NCBI RefSeq assembly: GCF_011045015.1
Contig: NZ_JAAKZY010000016.1
Location: 1 to 64,000, forward strand
From: Streptomyces scabichelini
GTDB taxonomy: Bacteria > Actinomycetota > Actinomycetes > Streptomycetales > Streptomycetaceae
DNA: 64,000 bases
Reading direction: 5' to 3'
A program made the translations under genes and the position numbers. The notes beneath the pieces were generated by a model. That model was given only the letters and a program-made list of their open reading frames with translations. It did no database searches and was not told the origin of the DNA. Shown here one piece after another: positions 24,529 to 33,048 of the stretch. Every line of letters begins with the position of its first letter. The stretch's first letter is position 1.

Positions 24529-24549
24529 AGTTGAGGAGTCCCTCAATTT
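24529..24549. promoter_or_regulatory. TetR operator copy 2
   Basis: AGTTGAGGAGTCCCTCAATTT repeats the AGTTGAGG...CCTCAA(C/T)T pattern of copy 1, starting 39 bp from it, close to the SDR start. Two sites in a divergent intergenic region are typical of TetR control of both genes. Confidence 0.75.
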
Positions 24550-24558
24550 ACTGGATCC

Positions 24559-25302
24559 ATGAAGGAGCTGACGGCTCGCATGCCCAAGACCCTTGCCATC
24601 TTCGGTGCCGGCCCCGTCTTAGGGCTGTCCCTCGCACGCCGCTTCGGGCGCGAAGGCTTCCGCGTCGCACTCGTCGCCCGGACCCGGGAAAACCTGGAAA
24701 AGCTCGTCACCGAGCTCGCGGGTGACGGCATCGAAGCGGCCGGCTTCACCGCCGACGTCTACGACCGCGAGCAGATCGCGGCCACCGTCGCGGCCATCAC
24801 CAAGGCATACGGCCAGATCGACGCCGTGGAGTTCAGCCCTGGCGGCGGCAATATGGGCGAGGGCATCGAGTCCGTACTGGACGTGGATCCGGAGAACCTC
24901 CAGCTGATCCTCGACCGCTTCCTGCTGTCGGGCGTCGCCCTGGTCCGGGCCGTGCTGCCGGCCATGACCCAGCGCGGTGACGGCGCGATCCTGTTCACCG
25001 CAGGGCAGTCCGGTATCCACCCGACGCCGTTCCTCGGCAACGCGGGCATGGCCCAGGCGGCGCTGCGGAACTACTTCCACAACCTCAACAACGTGCTCGC
25101 GGACAACGGCGTGTACGTCGGCGCGGTCAACGTCGGCGCGCTGATCGAAGGCAGCGTGCCGCACCGGGCGATCGCGTCGGCGTCCAGCCCGCTGGAATTC
25201 GAGCCCGAGGTCATCCACCCGGACGTATTCGCGGAGAAGTTCTGGGAGCTGTACAGCAAGCGTGACAAACCCGAGGCGTTGGTCGGCAGCTTCGGCCGGT
25301 AA
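24559..25302 (+). CDS. Atypical SDR-fold oxidoreductase
   Basis: This 247-residue Rossmann-fold protein has the nucleotide motif IFGAGPVLGLSLARRFGREG and VALVARTRENLEKL, with an NADP-type basic residue. The catalytic Tyr-x-x-x-Lys expected around residue 155 is not seen: that segment reads FLGNAGMAQAALRNYFHNLN. The protein may be a non-catalytic or divergent member, or use other residues. ATG 24559 has no clear Shine-Dalgarno sequence. ATG 24580 has AAGGAG 13 nt upstream, and homologous sequence starts there, so the true start is uncertain. It is controlled, by position, by the divergent TetR gene. Confidence 0.82.
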   Translation: MKELTARMPKTLAIFGAGPVLGLSLARRFGREGFRVALVARTRENLEKLVTELAGDGIEAAGFTADVYDREQIAATVAAITKAYGQIDAVEFSPGGGNMGEGIESVLDVDPENLQLILDRFLLSGVALVRAVLPAMTQRGDGAILFTAGQSGIHPTPFLGNAGMAQAALRNYFHNLNNVLADNGVYVGAVNVGALIEGSVPHRAIASASSPLEFEPEVIHPDVFAEKFWELYSKRDKPEALVGSFGR

Positions 25303-25409
25303 GCCTCCCGCAGATCCCGCAGCCGCGTGTCCACTCCTCACCTGCTTGATCACGCTTCGGACAGGCTCGTTCGGGAAAAACCCGAGGCTGGACGACACCG
25401 GGGCGGAGT

Positions 25410-27074
25410 TCAGGAGTCACGGACGTAGAGACGCACCGTCAGGCCCCATCCGGCTTCCTCGCGCACCAGGTGGAAGTCCTCCCTCAGTGTTTTCCTCTTG
25501 ACGGCGCTCGTGGTTCTTCGGTCGGGTCGTCTGGTCGACGTCGCGCGTTCGACGACCCAGACCCGCTGCTGGGCGTCCAGCAGGTGGCGGATCCTGTGCG
25601 CCGGCACCTCCGCTCCGGTGAGCGTCGCGGATCGTGCCGGCGACTGCTGGAGCAACACGTCGTTCAGGCCCGCGAAGGCACGGCGGTATACGTACGCGAC
25701 TCCTCGCTTGGTTCCGGGCAGGAACACCACCGCGTCACCATCGCGGCCGTGTTCCGCAAGCAGCCGGGCGGCCGCTGTCTGGTCGTCGGTGCGGGATTCG
25801 ACAGTGCGCAGCCAGACATGGGTCGGCAGTTGGGCAAAGAGGAGGGCGGCGGGCACGCCCAGGCCGAGCGCGGCTGCCAGCACCCTCCTCGGTAATCCCT
25901 GCGGTAATCGCTGCGGTAATCGCTTCACCACGTTCCTCGGCGCGGTCCGCCGGTGCTGTGCCACCAAGGCCGTAGCGCCGCAGGCCACGGCGTTCAGGCC
26001 GCCGGCGACCAGCAGTGCCAGCGCTGGGAGCGAATACAGCACATACCGCTCGTTGTAGACCGGCTGGATCAAGGAGAAAGTGAGGAGCGCGCTGGGCGGC
26101 AGCAGCAGCCAGGGCAGGGCAAAGCCCCGGATCCGCGCCGATCCTGCGGCCCGACCGTCAGCCGACAGCACCCCGCAGGCGGTGACGGTCAGGGTGACGA
26201 CGGTCATGGTGGTCGTCGGCCCCGTGAATTGCCAGATCAGATCGGTCACCGTGTTCCAGGTGGGGGTGAGCAGCCAGTTCACCTGCGCTGCCTGGGCCCG
26301 GACGTACGCGATGAAGAGTGTCGCGCAAGCCACGATCGGCACGGCGATGCACAACCAACGCCGCAGGATCCGGCGCGGGGCCCGCACGGCGAGCAGACTG
26401 GCCCCGTGCGCACCCAGCATCAGCACAACGAACGGGTGCAGGAACGTTGTCGGCAATACCAGCGCCGTATAAGCGGTCCAGCGTGCGGCCGTTGGGCGCT
26501 CCAGTGCCCGGAGCAGCGCCAAAGTCGAGAAGACCACGCCCGCGGTGACCAGTGCGTAGGAGCGTCCCTCCTGGGCGTAGCGGGAGGCAAGGGGCATGGC
26601 GGCCAGCACCAGTCCGGCCGTGAGCCCGGTGGCCGGTCCGGCCAGCCTGCGACCGATGGCGGCGGTGCCCGCGGCGGCTGCGGCCATGCCGATCACGGAA
26701 GGCAGCCGCAACAGCAGCGCGTCCCCGGCGCCGGGCGGCAGCAGGAGGTGCATCACCAGGTAGTACAGCCCGTGCACGGCGTCGACGGTGTGCAGGAGCC
26801 GCAAGATGTCCGGCAGGTCGCGGGTGGCGACCTCATAGGTGGTGATCTCGTCCCACCACATTCCCCGGTCGATCCGCCACAGGCCCAGCAGCAGCATCAA
26901 GGCGGCGGGCAGGGCAGGCACGAGCACGCTCCCCGCGAGGCTGCCGCCTTCCGAGCCGCCGGGCGGCGGCTCAGGGAGAGCAGCGGGCTCGAGCGGCGAA
27001 CCTGGTATGAGGCCAGCTGTCACTTGATGCTGCTCCGATGAAAGAAGTCCGGCATTCCGGATGCGTTCCGGCAC
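25410..27074 (-). CDS. GT-C fold (GT39-like) membrane glycosyltransferase
   Basis: This 554-residue polytopic membrane protein resembles polyprenol-phosphate-sugar-dependent glycosyltransferases. After a Pro-rich lead comes the first helix and the catalytic-type acidic pair in the first external loop (WRIDRGMWWDEITTYEVATR). About ten further helices follow (for example GMAAAAAGTAAIGRRLAG and LTVTACGVLSADG), then an extracytoplasmic C-terminal domain (ARLLAEHGRDGDAVVFLPGT). It probably transfers a sugar to a lipid, protein or wall polymer outside the membrane. The start is ambiguous: ATG 27074, or GTG 27023 with GGAG 9 nt upstream. No linked sugar-pathway genes are present, so it stands alone. 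Confidence 0.82.
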   Translation of the reverse strand: MPERIRNAGLLSSEQHQVTAGLIPGSPLEPAALPEPPPGGSEGGSLAGSVLVPALPAALMLLLGLWRIDRGMWWDEITTYEVATRDLPDILRLLHTVDAVHGLYYLVMHLLLPPGAGDALLLRLPSVIGMAAAAAGTAAIGRRLAGPATGLTAGLVLAAMPLASRYAQEGRSYALVTAGVVFSTLALLRALERPTAARWTAYTALVLPTTFLHPFVVLMLGAHGASLLAVRAPRRILRRWLCIAVPIVACATLFIAYVRAQAAQVNWLLTPTWNTVTDLIWQFTGPTTTMTVVTLTVTACGVLSADGRAAGSARIRGFALPWLLLPPSALLTFSLIQPVYNERYVLYSLPALALLVAGGLNAVACGATALVAQHRRTAPRNVVKRLPQRLPQGLPRRVLAAALGLGVPAALLFAQLPTHVWLRTVESRTDDQTAAARLLAEHGRDGDAVVFLPGTKRGVAYVYRRAFAGLNDVLLQQSPARSATLTGAEVPAHRIRHLLDAQQRVWVVERATSTRRPDRRTTSAVKRKTLREDFHLVREEAGWGLTVRLYVRDS

Positions 27075-27207
27075 CGACAGTGAAGACTTCTTCGAAGGGG
27101 AACAGGTTGTACTGGATGTCGCCGAGTCGGGCTGGATCGAGTGGCATGAAGGCGGGCCAGAGGTGTGGGAACCCTGAACATGCGCAAGAAGCGAAAGAAC
27201 CCGCGGG

Positions 27208-27492
27208 GTGGTACGGAACAGGAGGTGGAGGCCGTTCTCGACGACCTCTCAACCCGCCGGCAGCATCCCGCCCGTCCGGTTCACCGCCTACGAGATCCGC
27301 CGACTGATCTCTGTGCTCCGTCCCGAGGCGCCACACCACGAACGCATCGCCCACGCCCTGCACTGGTCGGACTGGCGCCACTGCCACCAGGCCCTCGCCC
27401 GTGCCTGCCACCGAGCCCGCAACCCGGCCATCCGACCACCGCCACCCGGCCAGACCGAAACCACAGCGCCCTTACGCCCTTTGAGCCCGTGA
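27208..27492 (+). pseudogene. Transposase C-terminal remnant
   Basis: The frame encodes VRFTAYEIRRLISVL and ALHWSDWRHCHQALARACHR. The EIRRL...HxLxWSxWRxxHQxxAxxxH pattern is the usual C-terminal tail of IS701/IS4-like actinobacterial transposases. The DDE catalytic domain is missing upstream. The assignment rests on a short pattern from memory. Confidence 0.5.
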
Positions 27493-27621
27493 CGCGATCA
27501 TGATCCGGTCTTCTTGAGACGTTCCGTGACGAGGCTCCGGCCACCAGAGCTGTCGACGCCGATGATTCCCGGCCCGTGCGGGAGTCTGTCGTTCGACAGC
27601 AATCTTCTGGAAGGCGGCTTC

Positions 27622-28770
27622 ATGTCTACCCTGCACGACTTGCTGGAAGCCCATGTCGGTGCCGGTACGTTGCCGGGAGCGGTTGGCCTCGTGGCCCGGG
27701 GTGACCAGGTCGAGGTGGTGGCTGTCGGCGCGCAGGGCGCCGGCGACGGCGCCCCGATGGCGAGGGACTCCATCTTCCGGGTCGCCTCGATCACCAAGTC
27801 CGTCACCGCCGCCGCACTGCTGATCCTCGTCGAGGAGGGCAGGATCGCACTGGACGACCCGATCGGGATGTGGCTGCCGGAGCTGGCAAAGCCGATGGTC
27901 GTACGCACGCCGGTGAGCCCGGTGGACGACGTGGTGCCGGCCGACCGGCCCATCACCGTATTCGACGTGCTGGCCTCCCAGGCCGGGTACGGATTCCCCT
28001 CCGACTTCACGCTGCCGGCGGTGCAGGAGTTGTTCACGGTGCAAAAGGACGGCCGGGTGCCGAGCAACTTCCCGCCGGCCGACGAGTGGATGGCGGCGCT
28101 CGGCCGCATCCCGCTGCTGTACCAGCCGGGCGCTGCCTGGCTGTACGACACCTGCTCCCTGCTGCAGGGGGTGCTGATTTCGCGGGTCACCGGACAGCCG
28201 CTGCCGGAGTTCCTGGCGGAGCGGATCTTCAGGCCGCTGGGCATGGTGGACACCGGTTTCGAGGTGCCGGCCGCCAAGCGGGGCCGGTTCACCAGCTTCT
28301 ACAGGCCAAGCGACGACGGCAGCCTGGAGCTCGCCGACGGCCCGGACGGCGAGTGGAGCAGCCTGCCCGCGCTGCCGCTCGGCAACGGCGGGCTGGCCTC
28401 GACCGCCGACGACTGGCTGGCCTTCTGCCGGATGCTGCTGGCCGGCGGGGCGGCACCCGACGGCCGCCGGGTGCTGTCGGCCGACTCCGTACGCATGATG
28501 ACCACCGACCATACGAATCCGGCGCAGCGCGACATCGGCCGGTTGTTCCTGGAGGGCCAAGGCTGGGGCTTCGGCGGCTCGGTCGACCTCGACCGGACCA
28601 ACCCGTGGAATGTCCCCGGCCGCTACGGCTGGGTCGGCGGCACGGGCACAGCGGCGCACGTCATCCCGGCCACAGGCGCGGTCACCATCCTGCTGACTCA
28701 GGTGGCAGCGATGGGTCCGGCGCCTGCACCGGTGATCAGGGAGTTCTGGCGGTACGCGGCGGACGCCTGA
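27622..28770 (+). CDS. Serine hydrolase, class C beta-lactamase/esterase family
   Basis: This 382-residue enzyme belongs to the penicillin-binding-protein-like hydrolase family (EstB/beta-lactamase). The nucleophile motif is SITK (SIFRVASITKSVTAAALL, SxxK), the Tyr motif is WLYDTCSLLQGVL, and a C-terminal Gly-rich GWVGGTGTAAHV stands at the usual KTG/HxG place. There is no signal peptide, so it is probably a cytosolic esterase or amidase rather than a secreted beta-lactamase. ATG 27622 is preceded by GGAAGG at a suitable distance. Frames upstream of it are open but lack homologous sequence. The gene is flanked by a transposase remnant and the decayed stretch that follows, yet is itself intact. 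Confidence 0.88.
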   Translation: MSTLHDLLEAHVGAGTLPGAVGLVARGDQVEVVAVGAQGAGDGAPMARDSIFRVASITKSVTAAALLILVEEGRIALDDPIGMWLPELAKPMVVRTPVSPVDDVVPADRPITVFDVLASQAGYGFPSDFTLPAVQELFTVQKDGRVPSNFPPADEWMAALGRIPLLYQPGAAWLYDTCSLLQGVLISRVTGQPLPEFLAERIFRPLGMVDTGFEVPAAKRGRFTSFYRPSDDGSLELADGPDGEWSSLPALPLGNGGLASTADDWLAFCRMLLAGGAAPDGRRVLSADSVRMMTTDHTNPAQRDIGRLFLEGQGWGFGGSVDLDRTNPWNVPGRYGWVGGTGTAAHVIPATGAVTILLTQVAAMGPAPAPVIREFWRYAADA

Positions 28771-28882
28771 CACACGCATCTCACGCCCGTAGCCTCACGG
28801 GGTGGGCCCAGCTGACAGGGTGGCGAAATCGGAACACTGCGCATAGCTGCGTAAGGTCGCAAAGAGATCTTGCCACGGTGCC

Positions 28883-29038
28883 CTAACCGCCCACACCGGC
28901 GGTGTCGGCGGTCTGCCCGAACTTGAGCGCGGCGCGCGGCCTCGGCTGCGGATTGCTCTTGTCACCACTGCCGGAACAGGCAGTGCGAGTCAGGCAGCCG
29001 ACTGCTGCGAGCGCGGATGCTCTGATGATGTGGCGCAT
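28883..29038 (-). pseudogene. Truncated lipoprotein (51 codons)
   Basis: A minus-strand ATG at 29038, preceded by GAGGGGGG, opens MRHIIRASALAAVGCLTRTA, then CSGSGDKSNPQP, a short lipoprotein-like signal with Cys. The sequence AALKFGQTADTAGVGG before the stop resembles the beginning of DUF4352-type secreted lipoproteins, which normally continue about 120 residues. The frame ends at 28883. It is a 3'-truncated gene that still carries a good ribosome site, so a short lipopeptide could be made. Confidence 0.55.
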
Positions 29039-29281
29039 GATCCCCCCTCGCGTGGAGGCTCAGCTGTCCCCGAAGGAATGCCCTCACTGCCGAGGCCGAG
29101 CGCGAAAGCCGGCTCGGAGCAGTCGAGGGGCTGCCGGCCGGCCTCGCCGGGGCAGAAGACAGAACTTGCCCAGATCGATCGCCGCTGCGACAACCGCACC
29201 CGTCGTCGATCTGGACATTCCTGCACCGGTCAACCACCCGCGGAGCCACCACCGGCTCATGAACCGCCGCGTTGATCGAGT

Positions 29282-29503
29282 TCAGAGAATGGTGGTTCGG
29301 CGGGAACCGACTTCGCGACCTGCACGAGGCATCGCTGCCCGAGTCCACCGGACAAGGCGGTCAAGGAACTCCAACACGATCCATTGGCGCCGAGACGGAA
29401 GAAAAGGCCACGTCAACCATGCAGGCGCGGACAGCAATACGACTGTCAGGAGAGGGAGCAGGAACAACACAACGAGAAACGGGCGCAACAGCCACACGGG
29501 CAT
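29282..29503 (-). CDS. Small membrane protein (73 residues)
   Basis: ATG 29503 is preceded by a perfect GGAGG 8 nt upstream (CCTGGAGGTTGACGTATG). The first 35 residues form one or two hydrophobic segments (PVWLLRPFLVVLFLLPLLTV and APAWLTWPFL). A basic helical tail follows (LEFLDRLVRWTRAAMPRAGR), ending VGSRRTTIL. I do not recognise the family. The strong ribosome site and the inside-positive membrane topology make it more credible than surrounding frames, although it lies among pseudogenes. It could be a small regulatory membrane protein or a toxin-like peptide; neither is shown. Confidence 0.5.
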   Translation of the reverse strand: MPVWLLRPFLVVLFLLPLLTVVLLSAPAWLTWPFLPSRRQWIVLEFLDRLVRWTRAAMPRAGREVGSRRTTIL

Positions 29504-29506
29504 ACG

Positions 29507-29860
29507 TCAACCTCCAGGCTCTTCCCCCGAGAGGGAGCTGTGCTGGATGGCGACGCAAACTGGGCATCCCAAGCGCATCAGCGCGTGGAATCTCCGGCCA
29601 GAGCCGACATCCAGAGACTGCTCAAGCCATACCCTCAACATCGGCCCCACAAGCGCAAGTTCGGAGAACACGGTGATCTGCGCGTCGCGGTCCACCCGCG
29701 AGGTCAAAAGCCGCCCGGTCTCGAAGTGGTCCTCCGGCAGCGGACGCGGCAGGGGTTTCTCGACGGCGAAGTACTCGCCGACGGTGCACGGGCGCCGGCC
29801 GGTGCTCCGCTGGTTGGCCTGCCAGTCCCACTCATCGAATTCGAGGGCACGCCGTGGAAC
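29507..29860 (-). pseudogene. IS21-type transposase (IstA) remnant
   Basis: A minus-strand frame without a proper start reads RRPCTVGEYFAVEKPLPRPL, then PEDHFETGRLLTSRVDRDAQ and ITV. The PLPxxxFETGRxxxxRVDRxxQITV pattern is characteristic of the IstA transposase C-terminal half. After that the match is lost. No IstB is present. It is a fragment of an IS21-family element. Confidence 0.6.
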
Positions 29861-30089
29861 TACACCCCCAGTCGAGCTCTTCTGCCGTGGTGCGTCGGCG
29901 TGGTAGCGCCAACTGCCCCTGGCACGGCGGCGAGAGGGGACAGCCGGTGATCAGCCCGGCGGACGAGACGATCACCCTGCAACGCCCGACCACCAGCAGC
30001 GACTTCTACGCCCGCCCCGCGAACGGGCGAGGACATCGCCCTCGGGAAACAACTCACCGATCAGCTGCGGAGATCGGGCCGATCGTTGA

Positions 30090-30491
30090 GCGGGCCTGCC
30101 CGCAGACCTTGCCGCACTGCACGGCGGGACTCCAAACCGCCCAAGGACCATCCGGCACTACGAGGAGACCGGCCTGGTCATCCCCTCCGCCCCCCGCTCC
30201 CCGGGTGGCTTCCGCCTCTACACCGAGGCCGATGTCGCTCGCCTGATGGTCATCCGCCGCATGAAGCCGCTGGGCTTCACCCTGGATGAGATGCGGGATC
30301 TGCTGGAGGTCACCGACCGCCTCGACGCCGGCGACGTGTCCGCCGGGCAGCGGGAGGAGCTCCTTGGGCGACTGCGCGGATACGAGGAGGCCGCGCACCG
30401 GCGGGTAGCGGATCTCCGCACCCAGCTGGAGCGGGCGGAGCAGTTCGCCGGCACCCTGCGCGAACGCCTCACGCGAGCGGCCGTCCTGTAG
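30090..30491 (+). pseudogene. MerR-family regulator lacking its N-terminus
   Basis: From about 30147 the frame is a good MerR protein: TIRHYEETGLVIPSAPRSPG, GFRLYTEADVARLMVIRRMK, PLGFTLDEMRDLLEVTD, then a coiled coil RVADLRTQLERAEQFAG. The usual first helix (IGEVAxxTGLSxR) is missing. Upstream in frame there is only unrelated sequence back to a TGA at 30087 and no ATG, GTG or TTG. The first ATG, at 30246, would give 81 residues without a DNA-binding domain. The 5' end seems to have been replaced, probably by the event that left the IS21 remnant. Confidence 0.7.
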
Positions 30492-30632
30492 TCGACCGCG
30501 TGGCCGCCCCGGCCGCGTCTCGCGGACAACCGCGGACCAAAGCCCTCACACTCCGGCAGGGAGAGCGCGTCAACCGCCACCGTGCCCTGGGAGCCGAAGT
30601 TGGTTCGGGCTTGGGCCGGCTTCAGATTGCGG

Positions 30633-30803
30633 TCAGGCCGCCGGCATTTCCTGGTCGGTGAAGAACTCCGTTGTGGCGGGAGGGGCGGTGGCGCCCGGGC
30701 TGATGCTGTTGGCGCGGATGCCGTGGGGTGCGCCTTCGGCTGCCGTCCGGCGTGTCATGGCGATCACCCCGGCCTTCGCGGCGGCACCTGATAGGTGCGG
30801 CAT
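30633..30803 (-). pseudogene. Short-chain dehydrogenase C-terminal fragment
   Basis: A 56-residue frame contains GAAAKAGVIAMTRRTAAEGA, then HGIRANSISPGATAPPATTE. This is the post-catalytic part of an SDR (the Lys of YxxxK and the IRxNxISPG motif). The Rossmann half is absent. It is a 5'-truncated remnant ending at a normal stop. The stretch 30492-30632 shows nothing else. Confidence 0.65.
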
Positions 30804-30869
30804 GTCGGTCCGCGGGAGAGCTTCCGGGGCAGATTCGGCTGCTGGACCTGGTGCAGTGCATGGCCGTGT

Positions 30870-31448
30870 TCAGCTGTGCGGGGTGGGCCGGTAGATGAGC
30901 TCTTGGGTGCGGCCGTCGAACGTCCGGCTCTCGATCAGCTCGAGGTCGAAGTCGGCCGCGCCCTCGAAGATCGGGTCGGTCCCGGTCCGACCGCTGATCA
31001 CGGGGAAGATCGTCACCTGGACGCGGTCCACGAGCCCCGCGGCCATCAGCGCCCGGTTCAACGACAGGCTGCCGTGCGAGCGCAACGGCATCTCGGACTC
31101 CTCCTTGAGCCGGGCGACGACTTCGACGGCATCGCCGGCCACGACGGTCACGTCCGGCCATGCGAACGATCCTGCGAGCGTCGTCGACACCACCGTTGTC
31201 GGCATGCTCCGCATCCGGGAGTTCACCGGGTCGAGGTCGGCCTCCGGGATCGGGCCCAGCAGCTCCACGAACTGCCGAAAAGTGTTGGCTCCGAGAACCA
31301 TCCGCTGCTCTTCGCTGATCACGGCAAGGCGCTTGTCGAGGAACTCAGGGCCCTGTTTTCCCCAGTAGCCGCCCCAGTCGCCGTCGGGGCCGTAAGAGCC
31401 GTAGCCGTCCAGGGTGGAAAAGACGTCCCAGGTGTAAATGGCGGTCAT
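30870..31448 (-). CDS. Dihydrofolate reductase-family protein (RibD C-terminal domain)
   Basis: This 192-residue protein of the DHFR/RibD-C fold starts TAIYTWDVFSTLDGYGSYGP, typical of the stand-alone actinobacterial group. Further landmarks are MVLGANTFRQFVELLG, VVSTTLAGSFAWPDVTVV and GSLSLNRALMAAGLVDRVQV, then TIFPVISGRTGTDPIFEG. It probably binds NADPH and reduces a pteridine- or flavin-precursor-like substrate, but the group has no settled function. The gene is intact and monocistronic, and lies among remnants. Confidence 0.85.
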   Translation of the reverse strand: MTAIYTWDVFSTLDGYGSYGPDGDWGGYWGKQGPEFLDKRLAVISEEQRMVLGANTFRQFVELLGPIPEADLDPVNSRMRSMPTTVVSTTLAGSFAWPDVTVVAGDAVEVVARLKEESEMPLRSHGSLSLNRALMAAGLVDRVQVTIFPVISGRTGTDPIFEGAADFDLELIESRTFDGRTQELIYRPTPHS

Positions 31449-31511
31449 GGTGCTCTCCTCGAGTACGGCTGATGGTGTGTTGTGGATACAGACGAGGAAC
31501 CATGACGAAAC

Positions 31512-32035
31512 TCATCGCACCTTGGACTCCTGGATCCAGGTCTTGAAGCGGTACACCCTCGCAGCACCAGCACTGTGGACGCTGCGGCGAGAACGCCCGC
31601 GTCGGCCCACTGGATGCCGTGCTTCAGCGGCTCGCCGCCGATGTAGTAGTGAAGGGCGGGAGGTACGCGGCCCAGTCGGCGCCGAGTTGGTCGGCGAAGG
31701 TGAGGACGCCGATGCCCGCAGTGGGGCGGCGAAGACGACGGCCCGACGGCCGGTGGCGGCGCCCAGGCCCATGGCGAGTGCACCGAACGCCACGGCCGGC
31801 AAGGCCAGGTTGACGCACTGCGCCAGGAACTCGGCCGGAACTGATGGAGGTCAGGTCGGCACCCTCCGGATGGCCGGCATCCCGGCATCGCGATCCATAC
31901 CGTGGCGGCGACGCCGCAGGCTCCGGCCGTCGGGGCTCCAACCCGCTGAAGGATCACGCGGGTTCGGGGCACGGGGTGCGCGAGGAGCAGGTCGAGCGTG
32001 CCGGACTCCTCGTCGCCTGCCGTGGCGCGGGCCCC
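31512..32035 (-). pseudogene. ABC-2 type permease remnant, frameshifted
   Basis: Three minus-strand frames together spell an ABC-2 permease: ATAGDEESGTLDLLLAHPVP (with RTRVILQRVGA), PAVAFGALAMGLGAATGRRA (with VVFAAP), and HYYIGGEPLKHGIQWADAGV (with LAAASTVLVLRG). The final frame ends VYRFKTWIQESKVR. Several frameshifts separate them, so no functional product is expected. No partner ATPase gene remains. Confidence 0.65.
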
Positions 32036-32189
32036 GCGCAGGTCGCCACGTCCGCTGCCGGGCCGGCCGACGGTTGAACCGATCGTATCTGCGGTCCTCG
32101 CATCCAGCCCTGCCGCCGACATTGCCGGGATCCGGCGATGTCATACAGCCCATTGTGCCTATTGGTGATCTGTCAAAAACGCGTCAAGG

Positions 32190-32245
32190 ACGGGTAGGGT
32201 TCCCCCCGGTGTGCCGGGAAGCCTGGTCGGCGAGTAGAGGATCAA
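32190..32245 (+). promoter_or_regulatory. Structured leader, possible cation riboswitch
   Basis: Upstream of the antiporter gene, GGGT is followed by a hairpin CCCGG-TGTG-CCGGG (32205-32218), GAA, and a second small stem GCC-TGGTC-GGC (32221-32231). The CCGGGAAGCCTGGTCGGCGA block directly before a Na+/H+ antiporter reminds me of the nhaA-type RNA motifs reported as alkali-cation riboswitches. This is recollection only; it needs a covariance search. Confidence 0.35.
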
Positions 32246-32271
32246 TCTCTCTTCCGATCGGGGTGTCCGTC

Positions 32272-33048
32272 ATGGTGCTCGTGGCGGTTTTCGGTGCAGC
32301 GCTGCTGGTGGCGGTGCTGTTGTCCGGCCTGGCGGCACGGACGGTGCTGTTCACCGACGGCATGCACGTGTCGCTGCCCAAGCTGCGGGCCAACCCGCTG
32401 ATGGTCAGCACCCTCGTACGCTTCCGTCTGCTCGGCGCGGAGCCGAAGCTGCAGCCGCTCCTGCCGCTGGCGACCGGGATCATCCTGTACGCGGTCTGCC
32501 ACCTCACCCACGCCACCCCGTACCTGGCGGCGTTCTCGGCAGGCGCGGCGCTGGTGCACGTGTCCCCGGAGGCGAAGGAGTCCTTCGAGCCGCTGGGCGA
32601 GGCACTGGCGGAGCCGGCGAAGTTCGCGGCGCTGCTGGTGTTCGGTGCGCTGCTGACTCCGCAGCTGTTCGGCGACCTGTCGTTCGGCGGCTATGTGGCG
32701 GTGGTCCTGGCGATCGTGCTGATCCGGCCGGCTTCGCTGCTGCTCTCACTGATCGGTACGAGCCTCTCCCGCAAGGAGAAGCTGGTGGCGGCCTGGTTCG
32801 GTCCGAAGGGCTTTGCATCGGTGGTCTACGGCCTGCTGGTCCTGCAGTCCGGTATCCCTCGGGCGGAAGAGGCGTTCACGCTGATAGCGGTGTGCATCGC
32901 CTTCTCGATCATCGCGCACAGCTCGACGGACGTGCCGATCGCCCGCGCCTTCGACGTGGACGAGTTGACCGGAATCCCGGCCGGGCGTGAGGACCGTGAG
33001 AACACCGACGCACCGCCGAAGGAGACCCACGCCGATGCACGCACGTGA
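32272..33048 (+). pseudogene. Na+/H+ antiporter (CPA1 type) with internal deletions
   Basis: The frame is open for 258 residues, but the family usually has more than 400. The N-terminus MVLVAVFGAALLVAVLLSGL plus AARTVL jumps straight to FTDGMHVSLPKLRAN, then to LMVSTLVRFRLLGAEPKLQP, after which the C-terminal helices look normal (AFSAGAALVHVSPEAKESFE, KLVAAWFGPKGFASVVYGLL). Two in-frame deletions seem to have removed several central helices, including the ion-binding region. It is probably inactive but still translated. It overlaps the following CBS gene by 14 nt and so may keep that gene and the next transporter expressed. A structured leader precedes it. Confidence 0.7.

Noticed and set aside
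27622-28770. Secreted beta-lactamase giving drug resistance
   Set aside because: The SxxK and Tyr motifs fit, but there is no signal peptide and the KTG box is atypical. A cytosolic esterase or amidase is more likely.
30246-30491. 81-residue MerR-like protein starting at the internal ATG
   Set aside because: The upstream in-frame sequence encodes the wing of the MerR DNA-binding domain, so this ATG is internal. The gene lacks a start and is called a remnant instead.
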